Below are positions 24,864 to 36,259 of a stretch of 64,000 bases of DNA, piece by piece. This stretch comes from Entomortierella parvispora (taxonomy: Eukaryota; Mortierellomycota; Mortierellomycetes; Mortierellales; Mortierellaceae): NCBI GenBank assembly GCA_963573315.1, contig OY752140.1:3534001-3598000 (forward strand), read 5' to 3'. The notes under the pieces are model-generated. The model was given only the letters and a program-made list of their open reading frames with translations, was not told the origin of the DNA and did not search any database. The position numbers were made by a program, and so were the translations under genes. The number at the start of each line of letters is the position of its first letter. Position 1 is the first letter of the stretch.

Positions 24864-27800
24864 CCACCAACACCAGCAACAACAGCAGCAGCAGCGCAAT
24901 CTCTTACAGCATCAGCAAAAGGCGCAGTCGACCCCCCGTGTCGGCCAAGGGACTCCCCCTCATGCAGGTCGCTCCGAGTCAGAGAGTGCGCCTGCGAGCA
25001 TTCTTAAAATACCTGCCGGATACTTTCCCATCTACAATGGCAACGAGTGGGTCATGATCTCGCATGCTGCCGCCGCCACTGCTGGTATTCCGATCCCCAA
25101 CCCGCAGAACAGCCCCTTGCAGAACATCAATGGAACTGTCGGCGATACCAGCTTTTCCGTTTCAGGGTCCCCCCCTCCGCACGTGGCCCTTAGTCGACAA
25201 GGAAGTGAGGCCGGACGTCTGCTTGCCGCAGGAGCAGATATGATGCGATCCAACTCTGAATCGCGTCGTGGTTCGGTCCCGCCTAGGGCTGCCTCAACGA
25301 GGGCATCCAGCCCTGGAGACTTTAAGGGATCCGCCAGAAGTCCAGCAAATGGCTCGCCCCATCGTTCGAATTCTCGAAATGAGCCTTTGAGTGCAATGCA
25401 GGAAAACCTTGACCTACTGGAGCTGTTGCAGAAATACGACTATCTCAATGCGTGGACGCGTCATGGAAAGTCTTCCAAGACGCCGAGTGAAGTGGGCAGT
25501 CCTGTGGATGGCACTAGCACACCAAAAAAGCAAGAGCCGTTCGAAAAGGCACAGGCACTAAAGGAAATTACAGAGTGGATCGATGGGCACCAGGACTATC
25601 TATTGCGGGAGAACCATGACCTATTAGTTCCAACTCATATAGACTTTGGTAGCATCAACCCAAAGGCCGAACCTGTGGTGAAAACTATCCGCATCGAGAA
25701 TCACGGGCACCGTATTGTCCAGCTCAAGGCGCTGAAGATTATCCCAAACCAGTACGATCAGCTTGTTTGTCATACCGAGCAAACCATCTATGCTCACCCT
25801 GCAAATGGCACAGAACCCATGTTTGGAAACTTTGATATCGAGCTTTCTACTGGACGTAAGTCTTTGATTGGTATCGAGATGTTGTGATGACTATTACCTT
25901 TCTTGCTACTGTTCGCTAACACCGTTTAAAAATCATCTTGATATGGCAGCCAACCTGGGCTTCTTTACTAGCTGGTTTCTCGTCTTGGTGAACGAGTCTT
26001 CTCTTATTGGTCGCAAGGTGACATGGCATGTTACCAACAATACCCAGTTGGACAGAGAGATGGACCCCTTCGCCAAAACATATGTGCCCCAGTGGATCCG
26101 GAACCTCAACGTGATAAAACCACGCATGGTCATCACAGGCGAAGGAGTTGAAACGATCGACTTTCAAGACTATCTGAACACAGCGGGCCATCCATGCTAT
26201 AAGCAGCACAACGGCAAGTTTTCGCTTGAGCCCCCCACTGTTGAATCTCTAGAGATCATTCTCCCGGGTCAAATCAGCATCGATCTGTCAGCGGACACGT
26301 ACGCGTCGCGACTGCAGCCATTGTTACAGGTGGAGCAGTATCTGTTTGAGGAGGATGTCTCCTCATACAATTTGTTCATGACAGAGATCAAAGTGTATGA
26401 CTCGGCTTCCAACTTTTTCCAGATTCAAGTTTCTGGTCTATCGGAACGATGCCCATTACTTCTTCGGGGTGATGCTGTGATTGTTCGACAAGTGACCAAC
26501 GGTATCTTTCCGGGGATCGAGTATCGAACCTTTGTCCATGGCACAAACATGCGATCCAACTGCATCTATGTCCATCTCCCAATTGGAGCGCTTCCATCTC
26601 TCATGCACGAGAGATGGAATGTGCAATTCAAGGTGAATCACAATAGAATCCGGGAGATGTATCGGGCTGTCGGAGGAGTACAAGAGTATATTGGCTACCA
26701 TCCTCGGGATCCTTCGCAGGATATCAATGGTGAGGGTGAAAGCGATCGATTTTACTCGGCACGCTCCTTCCTGTTTCCGACCATACATGATGCCAAACCG
26801 AAGACAAAGCTTCCAAGCCTTACGCTTGAGTTTGTCGACCCTTTGTTGAACTGGGAACAAAAATCAGCTGTCCAAAGCATCGTCAGGAACGATTATGGAT
26901 CTGTTCCATTTATCATTTCTGGACCCCCAGGTAGGTCATTGTGAGCAAGCCATCATATTTTCTCACAATAGTTTACGTTGCATATTCCTAACATATTTAT
27001 TTGTATTTAGGCACTGGAAAGACAAAGACGCTGGCCGAAACGGCATTGCAGATATTGATGACCGACACTCAATCGCACATCTTGATCACGGCTCCCTCGC
27101 ACTCTGCCTGCGACACGATCATGAATCGCCTTATACCCTATTTGAAACCTCAGTATCTCTTGCGTCTTAACGATCCATCACGGACCTTTGCAGAAGTCCC
27201 GACCGCTATCATGCCCTATTGCTTTGGATCAGTCTACTTCAACGTTCCCCCCCTGAACGACCTGTTGCGATTCCGCATTGTTGTTTGCACTTGTGCAGAT
27301 GCGGGCCTTCTGATCTCGTCCGGTGCCAGTAATCAGAGTCTTCGTGAATATGTGTCACACAAGAGCCTTGTTGTGGATGGCGATCCAACACGCTCTCACT
27401 GGACCCACCTTCTCATTGACGAAGCTGCACAGGCGATTGAACCAGAGACTGACATTCCGTTGCTTTGTATGTTGGAAGAAACTGAATTTGCCCCGCAAAT
27501 TGTGCTCTGTGGTGACCACCATCAGCTTGGCCCAAAGACTTTCTTGCCGGAATTACAAATGTCATTTTTGGAGCGACTGATGACTACAGAGCCGCTGTAT
27601 CGTGATCACCCACAGAGCCGTCAACTGATTCGACCCAAGAATTCGTCATCCCATGCCAAGGCCAAGAAGGCCAGAGATACTTTGTTCCTTGAGAAGACCA
27701 TCCCCTGCTTTACCAACCTGGTGCAGAACTATCGTTGCCACCCCAAGATGTTGATGATGCCCTCGGCCATGTTTTATAACGACACGCTGATCGCCTCTGC

Positions 27801-29318
27801 GGACGAGTCCAAGGTGGCATCCATGCTTGGGTGCCCTATTCTCCCGAATCCCGACTGCCCAATTGCGTTTGTTGGTGTCAACGGTCAGGATGCGTCGCAT
27901 GTGGAGGAGGCAGTCTCCTGGTACAACATGGACGAGGCACTCCAGATCGAGTCTATAGTTGAACGACTTTTGCAGCGCGCGGACGACGATGACGACTATT
28001 TCAATGTGAAGATGTCGGATATTGGTATTATTGCTCCATTCCGCGAGCAAGTAAAGGTCTTGCGTCAGCAACTTCGTGCGAAAGGATATTCAAATGTGAA
28101 TGTCGGGACAGTCGAGGTAACGTTCTTGTCTCACGGAACTATGCACTTGTACTTGTTGTGATAATATTGAAACGGTCTCGTGCTAACATCAACGCTTTGC
28201 TCGGATGTTTTCCACTCCAGGACTACCAAGGTCAGGAGTACAGGATCATACTGGTGTCAACTACGAGAAGTCGCGCAAAGTACCTGGATCAGGATGTTCG
28301 CCAAGGTCTGGGTCTGGTTCACTTCCGCAAACGATTCAATGTGGCCTTGACTCGAGCCATGGCCATGATGGTTATAGTGGGCAATCCAGAGTTGCTTGTT
28401 CTGGACGAGTACTGGGCCGACTATCTTCATTTCTGTCTCCGAAACGGTGCCTATATGGGCTGTCCTTTGCCGGATTCAATCTTAAACACCCACACAACAA
28501 GCCAAAAGAGTGCAGCCCTGATCGGCCGATTGGAGATGAACTCGTTTGTGTCTCAATTTGTCGATAACCTGGATAGACGTCGATGGCTGGGTGGAAACAC
28601 GGATGCAGACTTGGAAGGGTTCATCAACGTGCCTACTGGAGCTGAATCCGATCTGGATGACGATGAGGACGAAGATGAGGACGAAGGCCACGAGGGCTTT
28701 GAAGAGGAGGATGTAGGTCTTGAAGGCGGAAGAGAGGACCAGGGATACGACCAATTCAGGCAGGACTATGATGAGAGTCTCGAAGGCTTGAGTCATGCAT
28801 TGAGTCACGAGCTTGATCTAAGTAACGAGCACAACGATCTTGAGGAGAGTCATCGATACACGACTGGCCCATCTATCCTTGAGGACGAAGGTGACCGCGA
28901 AGAGGACAACGACACGAGAGTGGCCAAAGAGCGCCTGGCCTTGGGGTCCCTGAACATGGACGATGATACTCCAGAAATGCAGCACATGGCCCTCCCTCGA
29001 AGCGCTGCCCGACAATATGGACATCGGTCCACTCACTCGACCAGCAGCAGCAGCAACTCAGTTGCAAGAGCTGGCCAGCAGCAGCAACATCACCAGCAAC
29101 AACAACAACAACAACAACAACAACAACTCCATCAGCAGCAACAACAGCAGCAGCATATCCAGGAAACGGAACAACGCTACCAACACCTGACTCATCCTGC
29201 CAAGTCGCCTATATCATGGCCATCCAACGATCGAGAATTCAAACGCATGTCGAACTCGAAGCTGGTCCTCGAGCGTTCGTTCGACCCAAGAGAGCAGGAT
29301 ATCTTTGAGGAGTACTAG
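23593..29318 (+). CDS. SF1 RNA helicase, Mov10/SDE3/Armitage-like, with Q-rich extensions
   Basis: Predicted 5'-3' RNA helicase of the Upf1-like superfamily 1, in the branch that works in RNA silencing and control of viruses and transposons in other eukaryotes. Exons are 23593-25855, 25950-26930, 27011-28116 and 28221-29318, giving 1815 aa, nearly twice the length of Mov10 (1003 aa). Residues 1-600 are a disordered Q/P/S-rich region with CAG/CAA-encoded glutamine tracts. A Mov10-like N-terminal beta domain follows. Walker A GPPGTGKT, near residue 1080, is rebuilt exactly over an intron. Motif II LLIDEAAQAIEPE is near 1215, motif III near CGDHHQLGPK, and motifs V/VI at QGQEYRIILVSTTRS and NVALTRA. 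The tail is acidic, then Q-rich. An in-frame ATG at 23440 would lengthen the protein by 51 residues, but it lies in the CT-rich leader. Confidence 0.9.
24757..24895 (+). repeat. CAG/CAA trinucleotide repeat coding polyglutamine
   Basis: A dense mixture of CAG and CAA codons encodes an almost pure Gln stretch with occasional His inside the helicase N-terminal region. Shorter tracts lie at 23691-23712, 23977-24012 and 29073-29160. CAG/CAA mixing lowers slippage compared with a pure CAG run. Confidence 0.85.
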
Positions 29319-29352
29319 AAGGTGTCTCTTTCAAAAAGAGAGTTTTTTTTTT

Positions 29353-29388
<36 letters not shown>

Positions 29389-30187
29389 CTCGAGGTGTCC
29401 TTTGCCTCGCTGTCAGCTATTTTTTTTTTTTTTTTTTTCCTCAAGGAGCCAGAATAGCACAGATACAGCAAAACAAACCAAAGCCAAAATAACACCGTCA
29501 ATAACATAAGCAGATACCATACAATACTCGTTCGAAGAATACATAAATCCAGAAGAAGCGAAAATTCAGTCGGTCAGTCGTCGAACTTGTCACCTTTTTT
29601 TTTTTTTTTTTTTTTTGACAAGAGCATGTGCTAGTTCAGAAGAGCAGAAGAAAGATGAACTAGCCCCAAGAATCGAAGTACTTCCCTTTTTCGCGGTGTG
29701 TCACGTCAGGGACGCGTTTTGTCAAGAGAGTAAAACACGTCAACGCGCTGTGTATTTGAGCAGAGGCCTCATTGAAGAGATCCTCGGGTCAAAGAAAAAG
29801 GACTAGGAGATCTGAGGAGCTTTACCGCAAACAGGGATGCATTGCGCCACAGGGTCAAAGCGAAAATACCGAGGCAAAGTAGCCTGCTGCTTCCCGCCTG
29901 TGTCCCATCTCCTTCCTCCATGCTCCACCCTCCATCTGGCCCATCCCATCTCTCCATTCCTCCAGCGTCATCATTCTTCTTTCCCTCCATTCTCTCGTTG
30001 AATTGCCATTTACATCTTGTGGACCTATCGCCGTACTTGTAAGCTCATCCACGCACTTCAAAGACTGGCACATTTGCTCTTTATTAACGAAATAAATGTC
30101 TACGTTATAACCAGCCCTGTTTCCCGACGAAACGACTGTGTGGCTCATTGAAAGCAACCAAGTCGCTTGCTGAGGTACACAATATAA
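29319..30187. other. Intergenic, helicase to NACHT gene 1
   Basis: Contains three long T runs, near 29350-29388, 29420-29438 and 29597-29616, just after the helicase stop. A CT-rich segment at 29880-30000 follows. No gene is visible. A TATAAATG sequence at 30183-30190 overlaps the first possible ATG of the next gene. Confidence 0.45.
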
Positions 30188-33100
30188 ATGATCATTGCAG
30201 TGCGACCCAGCAGTGCCCCATTAAGAGTGTTTTCGACTAATGCTCACCTTTGCCCTTGCCTCAAGATACTCTCCAGATCAAAACGCGTGTCAATGTCAAC
30301 ATCCGTTCATTTCCAAAAGTCAAAGATCACAGACCCAGGATCGACATCGTTTTCTCATCGAAATCCGGAGATGTTGACTTTCAAGGCAACTGGTTCTTTA
30401 GTCGAAGGGACGAGGCTTCCTGTCTCTGGCGGTGATGAGCCGACAGAGGACACTGTTCAGCTTTTCTTCTACGGTCACCTCCTACGCAATGACTCGGGGA
30501 CGCTGAAGTCATTAACACATCTGCCTACAGCACGGGGCAGTGATAAAGAGGGGTGGATTCGATACATGGAAAACAATCCGCAGGAAAAAGAGCATCTCTT
30601 CAGTCTGATGAATCGAATGGCAAGCCAGTTTGTGATCGAACCCACCAACGATCCCGACTCTATTCGGGAAGTCGTTCTTATAGGTCCACTATTGGACAAG
30701 GACCGTCACCGTGAGCTCGTCAGAGTGTTTGTTCAAAAGTTTCAACAGAGCACTGCCCTGGATACCAATATTCTTCTCGGACTTGTCCAGCTAGTTCGGG
30801 ATGGACCGCTGGATTCCCTTGCGCCCGAATGTTTGATCCCCATCATTACATCTTGCAAAATACGCCTGGAAGAAACTACTGGAAAGGGATCGGAAAATAC
30901 CATTTATCTGAGTCATGCAATTGCAGTCCTGCTGACAGCCCTGATAGCCTGCTTACCGAAGGACCACCATCTTGAAGAATATAGGCCGTTGTTGAGGATT
31001 TTGTCGGCTTTGCGAAAGCACAAAGACCCTCTTGTCAAGTTCCAGGCCAGATATACAAGGCGGGTCTTGATTTCAGTTTCTGGTCAAAGGGGAGGGAATG
31101 GTTGTCCTGGCCAGTCTCGAGGCATGCGCGGTCTCTATACACTGATGAGAAGACTTGTGTGGTCTCACAGCCGGACGCAATGGTTCCAGGATGTTCAAAA
31201 AGCAAGAAAATTCGTGAGGAACCACCATTTCTCGGATATATACAAGCTAATCAATGGGAGACCCAGCGACGACACCGACTTTCAATGGCACATTTGTCAG
31301 ATTCTTGGGGAGATAGTAGTGGATCCTACTTGGATTGATGACACCCGTCACCAAGCCCTTACGCCCTTACAAGAGTACGCCAATGCTGATGAAGCTGTAA
31401 AGTCCAGCCTTGTGATCAAGAGATGGGCGCTGACAATACTTCGACATATTCCGGAGCTCTCGACACATTTCTATGTTCCTCAGGCTATCTACAAGGACAC
31501 GATCAAGGAAAATAATCAAGAATTGATGTCCGACCTAGGAGCAAGAGGTATCAAACCTTTCGAGTTCCTACATCCATTGATGGGCAGACTGCCTTTGCCT
31601 ACAACATCTCCAATCTTACACGAGGTCAGCAAGGATCCAGATGTGGAGGTTGCCATTGATCGTCTTCTCCGCCAACGATCCATAGCATACGACAGACGAG
31701 CCATTTATATCCAATTGCTGTCGAAGCAAAATATCCATGCCACAGAGGATGTCCTAATCGAGCTGCAGGAACGGGCCACGACATTTCTTGGAAGCAGAAG
31801 CGAGGTTCTACTTGTCCTTGGCGACTCTGGTGCGGGAAAGTCAACATTTGGCTTGCGTCTGGAGAACGAGCTTTGGACTGAATACAAACCAGGAGGGCCC
31901 ATTCCATTCTTCATTGATTTGAAAACAATCGACACATCGGACAAGGATATGGTTCATCAACATTTGGAAGACTTGGACTTATTCTCGGATGAACAAATCG
32001 AGGACATGAGGCGGTCCCGACAATTTGTTCTGATCTGTGATGGGTACGACGAATACCACAAATGGACCAACCTCCACACCAAAAACTACTTTAACAGACC
32101 CCGACAGTGGCAAGCCAAGATGATTATCAGCTGTCGCACTCAGTACCTTGGACCAAATTACCGCCACTACTTTGAACCAGAGACGCCAAACATACCCAAC
32201 CCCGACTATTCTCATACATCGGACCGATTCGAGGAGGCAGTGATCGTCCCATTCAGGATTTCTCAGATCGAGGAATATGTGGAGCTGTTCACCCAAGTAC
32301 CGGAAACTGAGGAATATCTGGACAGGGACCCGGGATGGAGCACAGAACAGTACATGGAGCGGCTCAGGGGTATTACTCACTTGATGGAGCTGGCCAAGAA
32401 CCCTTTCATGCTCAAGATGATCCTGGATGTTCTCCCGACAATCGCCAAAACCACAACCAAGATGACGAGGGTCGAGCTCTATGATCGTTTCGTAGAGCTA
32501 CATTTCAAATCGGAGCACTGGCGATTGGTTAACCAATACACCAGTGGTAAAATGGACAACGGGACGCTTTCAGTATTCACATCACTCAAAGACAGCGAGT
32601 TCATTGACCGTGGCCTGGATTTCTCAAAGCGATTGTCTCACTGTATGTTTAAAGAGCAGAAGGGGGTCAACTCGGTCACGTACTCGGTTGATCAGGACGG
32701 CGGGTCGTGGAAGGATCCATTCTTTGGCTTTGATGATGATAAGACCAAGTTGATGCGACGGTCAGCTCAATTGGTATGCCGCGAGAACAAGCAGGATCAC
32801 CGCCAATTGATTCGTTACAGGACCAGATCGTCTCACAAACGAAACTCGTACGAGTTCAGTCATCGATCGATTCTAGAGTACTTTTACTCGTGCTTGATCT
32901 TTGATCCAAGGGGTAACGAGGGTCACTTGGATCTCGCCACTTGCCTTCATTCTACCGAAAGCCCACCGCTTGTCGTTAGCCATCCTTTTGGTCAAACCAA
33001 CATCGTCTCGGAACCATCGATTGTTCACTTTCTGGCGGAGCGTGTCCAACTAAACGAAGGATTCCAGGATCAACTCCAAACCATTTTGCAACTTTCCAAG

Positions 33101-36100
33101 GCCAAGGAAACTAGCCAAGCTGCAACCAATGCCATCACGATCCTTGTCCGAGCGGGAGAACGGTTCAATGGAACGGATCTGAAAGGGATCCGAGTTCCTG
33201 GTGCAGATCTGAGTGGCGGTGACTTTGACTCGGCTCAGCTCCAAGGCGCGGACTTGAGGAATACCATTCTACGAAACGTCTGGATGCATCAGGCTGACTT
33301 GAGTAATTCTCTGATGGAGGGGGCAACGTTCGGCGAATATCCGTACCTTGAGTTGGAGGGCTCCGTGAAGCATTGCGCGTACTCGCGAGATGGGAAGCAC
33401 CTGACTGTTGGAATCAACGGTGACACTATTTTCATGTACGATACATCAACATGGAACAAGGTGATCTTTTCAGAGCACAATGGTAGCTTTGCAATCGACA
33501 CACATCCGCCGAACGAAGGCCCTAGGGTTCGTGGCAAGATCGTGCAACTGCTGGATGAACTAACTGGAGCCATTGTCCCTTACTTGGGAGGCCACACCAG
33601 CGCCGTCTCTTCTGTTGCGTACTCACCTAGTGGCAATCAAATCGCGTCAGGTAGTTGGGACGAGACCGTGAGACTGTGCGACGCTCATACCGGCGCTCTT
33701 ACAGTTTCTTTGGGCGGCCACACGAAATCCGTCACTTCTGTGGCTTACTCTCCGAGCGGCAATGAGATCGTCTCTGGCAGTCAAGACATGACTGTACGAC
33801 TATGGGATGCACAGAGCGGTGTTCTTACAGCTACCTACAGTGGCCACAGCGATTTTGTTAGTTGTGTAATATACTCTCCCAGTGGTCGTCAAATTGCCTC
33901 GGGTAGTTGGGACATGACCGTGAGACTATGGGATGCGAAAACTGGTGCTCTTGCAGCCACCTTGAATGGACATACGGGCAAGATCACTTCTGTGGCATAC
34001 TCACCCACCGCCCACCAGGTCGTCTCAGGCAGTCATGACAGGACTGTACGACTGTGGGATGCGCAAACCGGTGTTCTTGCTGCTACTTTGATTGGCCATG
34101 CCGGCAATATCACTTCTGTGGCATACTCGCCTACTGGCAAGCAGATGGCATCGAGTAGTTGGGACAAGACTGTGCGACTCTGGGATCCGGAGACTGGCCT
34201 TCGTACCTTCTCTTTGACTGGCCACACCGGCGCAGTCATTGCTGTGGCGTACTCACCCAGTGGCGATCAGATCGCCTCAGGCGGATATGACATGAAAGTG
34301 CGACTATGGGATTCACAAACCGGCGCTAATACCTGTACCTTGAGCGGTCACGCCCTCAGTGTTCTTTCCGTGACATATTCACCCAGCGGCCACCGGATAG
34401 TCTCAGGCAGTTATGACAAGACTCTACGCCTGTGGGACTTACAGACTGCCACTCCTGCCTCTTCTCGGGGCAATTGTTCAAGCTCCATCACCCCTGTGGC
34501 TTTCTCACCAAATGGCCACCAGATCGTTTCGGGCAGCAAGGACAAGAAAGTGCGACTGTGGGATACACAATCCGGTACTCTGGTCTCTTCTTGGAGTGGC
34601 CATACAGACAATATCACGTCTGTAGCATTCTCTCCCAACGGCCACCAGATCGCTTCAGGCAGTAATGACAAGACAGTGCGATTATGGGACGCTCAAACCG
34701 GCGCTTTTATCAGACCCTTGGAGGGCCACAGATACGAAGTTACATCTGTGGGGTACTCACCTGACGGCCATTATATCGTCTCGGGCAGTCATGACTGGAC
34801 AGTGCGACTGTGGGACTCACAGACTGGTGCCATTACCAGAACCATGGAAGGCCACGGATATTATGTTTCTTCTGTGGCATACTCACCCAGCGGCCATCAA
34901 ATCGCATCGGGTAGTTGGGACAAAACTGTGCGACTGTGGGATTCACAGACTGGCCTTCTTGTCCTTTCCTTAAGCGCCTCCGATGCCACTTTTGTGTATT
35001 CTGTAGCTTACTCACCCAACGGCAGCTATATCGCCTCAGGAAGTCTTGACAAGACTGTGAGACTGTGGGATGTCCAGACTGGAGCCCTTGTCTTTTCTTT
35101 GGGTGGACATACCCTGCCCATCACCTCTGTGACGTTCTCACCCAGCGGACACCAGATTGCATCATGTACCTGGGAAAGTATTGTGCGACTTTGGGATGTA
35201 CCGACTAGTCTTCTTGCCGCGTCTGTCAATGGCCACACCGACACAGTTTTTTCTATCGCGTGCTCGCCTGGGAGCCATCAGATCGCCTCCGGCAGCCGAG
35301 ACAAGACTGTGCAACTGTGGGATTCACAGACTGGCGCTCTCATCTCTTCCTTCAGTGGTCACGCGGACGCAGTAAATTGCGTGGCGTATTCGCCCAGCGG
35401 CCACCAGATCGCCTCAGTTAGTTCCGACTGGCAAGTGCGACTGTGGGACCCCCAGAGTAGAGCCCTTGTTGCTTCCTGGAGTGCTAAAACTAAAAGAGAA
35501 CATTGTTCTCCTCTAGTGTACTCTCCTAGTGGCCGCCAGATTGCCTCAGGTGTTAGAGATAACACCGTGCGATTATGGAATGCACAGACTGGCGCTCATA
35601 TCTCTTCCTTGACGGGTCATAAGCATACCGTCAGTTCTGTGGCGTACTCGCCCACCGGCCACCAGATCGCCTCAGGTTGTTGGGACAAGACTGTAAGACT
35701 GTGGGATGCACAGACTGGTGCGCTCGTTTCTTCCTTGAATGGCCACACTGGCGGTGTCACGTCTGTAGTGTATTCGCCTAGAGGCAGTCAAGTTGCGTCC
35801 GGCAGCTGGGACCATACAGTACGACTGTGGGATCCGCAGACCGGCGCGCTAACATTTACTTTGAGTGGCCACACTAATGGTGTCGAGTGTGTGGCGTATT
35901 CATCAGCCTCCAATTGCCAGATCGCCTCAGCCGGTAGTGACCGTACTGTGCGATTGTGGGACATGGATTCCGGAGATTGTTTGTCTGTGTTGGACGGCTT
36001 TCAAGATCCTCCCAAGTGTGTCGTTTGGAGGGCTGCCCCTGACGGTAACTATCTTGTAGTTGGTGGAGGAGTCAAGTCTGTTTGCTCGTGGAAAGTTGTC

Positions 36101-36259
36101 AAGAATGATGACGAACAAGTTCGAATGCGTCTTCATTGGCGATCAGCCAATGACACCCTTTTCTTGCGAAAGGCATCTATCCAGGGAGTTCAAGACTTGA
36201 GTGACATGAACAGACGGCTATTGCGGCAACGAGGGGCAATAGAACAGATGACTATTTGA
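30188..36259 (+). CDS. NACHT / pentapeptide / WD40 STAND protein 1 (NLR-like)
   Basis: An intronless 2023-aa signal-transduction NTPase with the layout of fungal NLR-like proteins. An N-terminal helical region (about 1-480) of no clear family resembles ARM/HEAT-like segments. The NACHT P-loop GDSGAGKST is near residue 545 and the Walker B region LICDGYDEY near 614, followed by helical NACHT-associated sequence. Pentapeptide repeats (for example GADLSGGDF, GADLRN, QADLSNS) span about 998-1052. A WD40 array follows from 1056 with 19 clear 42-residue repeats plus degenerate repeats at both ends, closed by a conserved tail (DLSDMNRRLLRQRGAIEQ). In studied families, ligand binding to the repeats triggers NACHT oligomerisation and an N-terminal effector. 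The first ATG overlaps a TATA-like sequence, so residue 36 (30293) is a plausible alternative start. Confidence 0.88.
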   Translation: MIIAVRPSSAPLRVFSTNAHLCPCLKILSRSKRVSMSTSVHFQKSKITDPGSTSFSHRNPEMLTFKATGSLVEGTRLPVSGGDEPTEDTVQLFFYGHLLRNDSGTLKSLTHLPTARGSDKEGWIRYMENNPQEKEHLFSLMNRMASQFVIEPTNDPDSIREVVLIGPLLDKDRHRELVRVFVQKFQQSTALDTNILLGLVQLVRDGPLDSLAPECLIPIITSCKIRLEETTGKGSENTIYLSHAIAVLLTALIACLPKDHHLEEYRPLLRILSALRKHKDPLVKFQARYTRRVLISVSGQRGGNGCPGQSRGMRGLYTLMRRLVWSHSRTQWFQDVQKARKFVRNHHFSDIYKLINGRPSDDTDFQWHICQILGEIVVDPTWIDDTRHQALTPLQEYANADEAVKSSLVIKRWALTILRHIPELSTHFYVPQAIYKDTIKENNQELMSDLGARGIKPFEFLHPLMGRLPLPTTSPILHEVSKDPDVEVAIDRLLRQRSIAYDRRAIYIQLLSKQNIHATEDVLIELQERATTFLGSRSEVLLVLGDSGAGKSTFGLRLENELWTEYKPGGPIPFFIDLKTIDTSDKDMVHQHLEDLDLFSDEQIEDMRRSRQFVLICDGYDEYHKWTNLHTKNYFNRPRQWQAKMIISCRTQYLGPNYRHYFEPETPNIPNPDYSHTSDRFEEAVIVPFRISQIEEYVELFTQVPETEEYLDRDPGWSTEQYMERLRGITHLMELAKNPFMLKMILDVLPTIAKTTTKMTRVELYDRFVELHFKSEHWRLVNQYTSGKMDNGTLSVFTSLKDSEFIDRGLDFSKRLSHCMFKEQKGVNSVTYSVDQDGGSWKDPFFGFDDDKTKLMRRSAQLVCRENKQDHRQLIRYRTRSSHKRNSYEFSHRSILEYFYSCLIFDPRGNEGHLDLATCLHSTESPPLVVSHPFGQTNIVSEPSIVHFLAERVQLNEGFQDQLQTILQLSKAKETSQAATNAITILVRAGERFNGTDLKGIRVPGADLSGGDFDSAQLQGADLRNTILRNVWMHQADLSNSLMEGATFGEYPYLELEGSVKHCAYSRDGKHLTVGINGDTIFMYDTSTWNKVIFSEHNGSFAIDTHPPNEGPRVRGKIVQLLDELTGAIVPYLGGHTSAVSSVAYSPSGNQIASGSWDETVRLCDAHTGALTVSLGGHTKSVTSVAYSPSGNEIVSGSQDMTVRLWDAQSGVLTATYSGHSDFVSCVIYSPSGRQIASGSWDMTVRLWDAKTGALAATLNGHTGKITSVAYSPTAHQVVSGSHDRTVRLWDAQTGVLAATLIGHAGNITSVAYSPTGKQMASSSWDKTVRLWDPETGLRTFSLTGHTGAVIAVAYSPSGDQIASGGYDMKVRLWDSQTGANTCTLSGHALSVLSVTYSPSGHRIVSGSYDKTLRLWDLQTATPASSRGNCSSSITPVAFSPNGHQIVSGSKDKKVRLWDTQSGTLVSSWSGHTDNITSVAFSPNGHQIASGSNDKTVRLWDAQTGAFIRPLEGHRYEVTSVGYSPDGHYIVSGSHDWTVRLWDSQTGAITRTMEGHGYYVSSVAYSPSGHQIASGSWDKTVRLWDSQTGLLVLSLSASDATFVYSVAYSPNGSYIASGSLDKTVRLWDVQTGALVFSLGGHTLPITSVTFSPSGHQIASCTWESIVRLWDVPTSLLAASVNGHTDTVFSIACSPGSHQIASGSRDKTVQLWDSQTGALISSFSGHADAVNCVAYSPSGHQIASVSSDWQVRLWDPQSRALVASWSAKTKREHCSPLVYSPSGRQIASGVRDNTVRLWNAQTGAHISSLTGHKHTVSSVAYSPTGHQIASGCWDKTVRLWDAQTGALVSSLNGHTGGVTSVVYSPRGSQVASGSWDHTVRLWDPQTGALTFTLSGHTNGVECVAYSSASNCQIASAGSDRTVRLWDMDSGDCLSVLDGFQDPPKCVVWRAAPDGNYLVVGGGVKSVCSWKVVKNDDEQVRMRLHWRSANDTLFLRKASIQGVQDLSDMNRRLLRQRGAIEQMTI
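33593..36003 (+). repeat. WD40 array of NACHT protein 1: 19 clear repeats
   Basis: Nineteen repeats of about 126 bp, each reading H-T-x-x-V-x-SVAYSPSGHQIASGS-x-D-KTVRLWD-x-QTG, with the eighth and sixteenth degraded at the leading His. Flanking degenerate units (33355-33592, and 36004 to about 36100) bring the total to about 21-22, compatible with three seven-bladed propellers. Confidence 0.85.
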
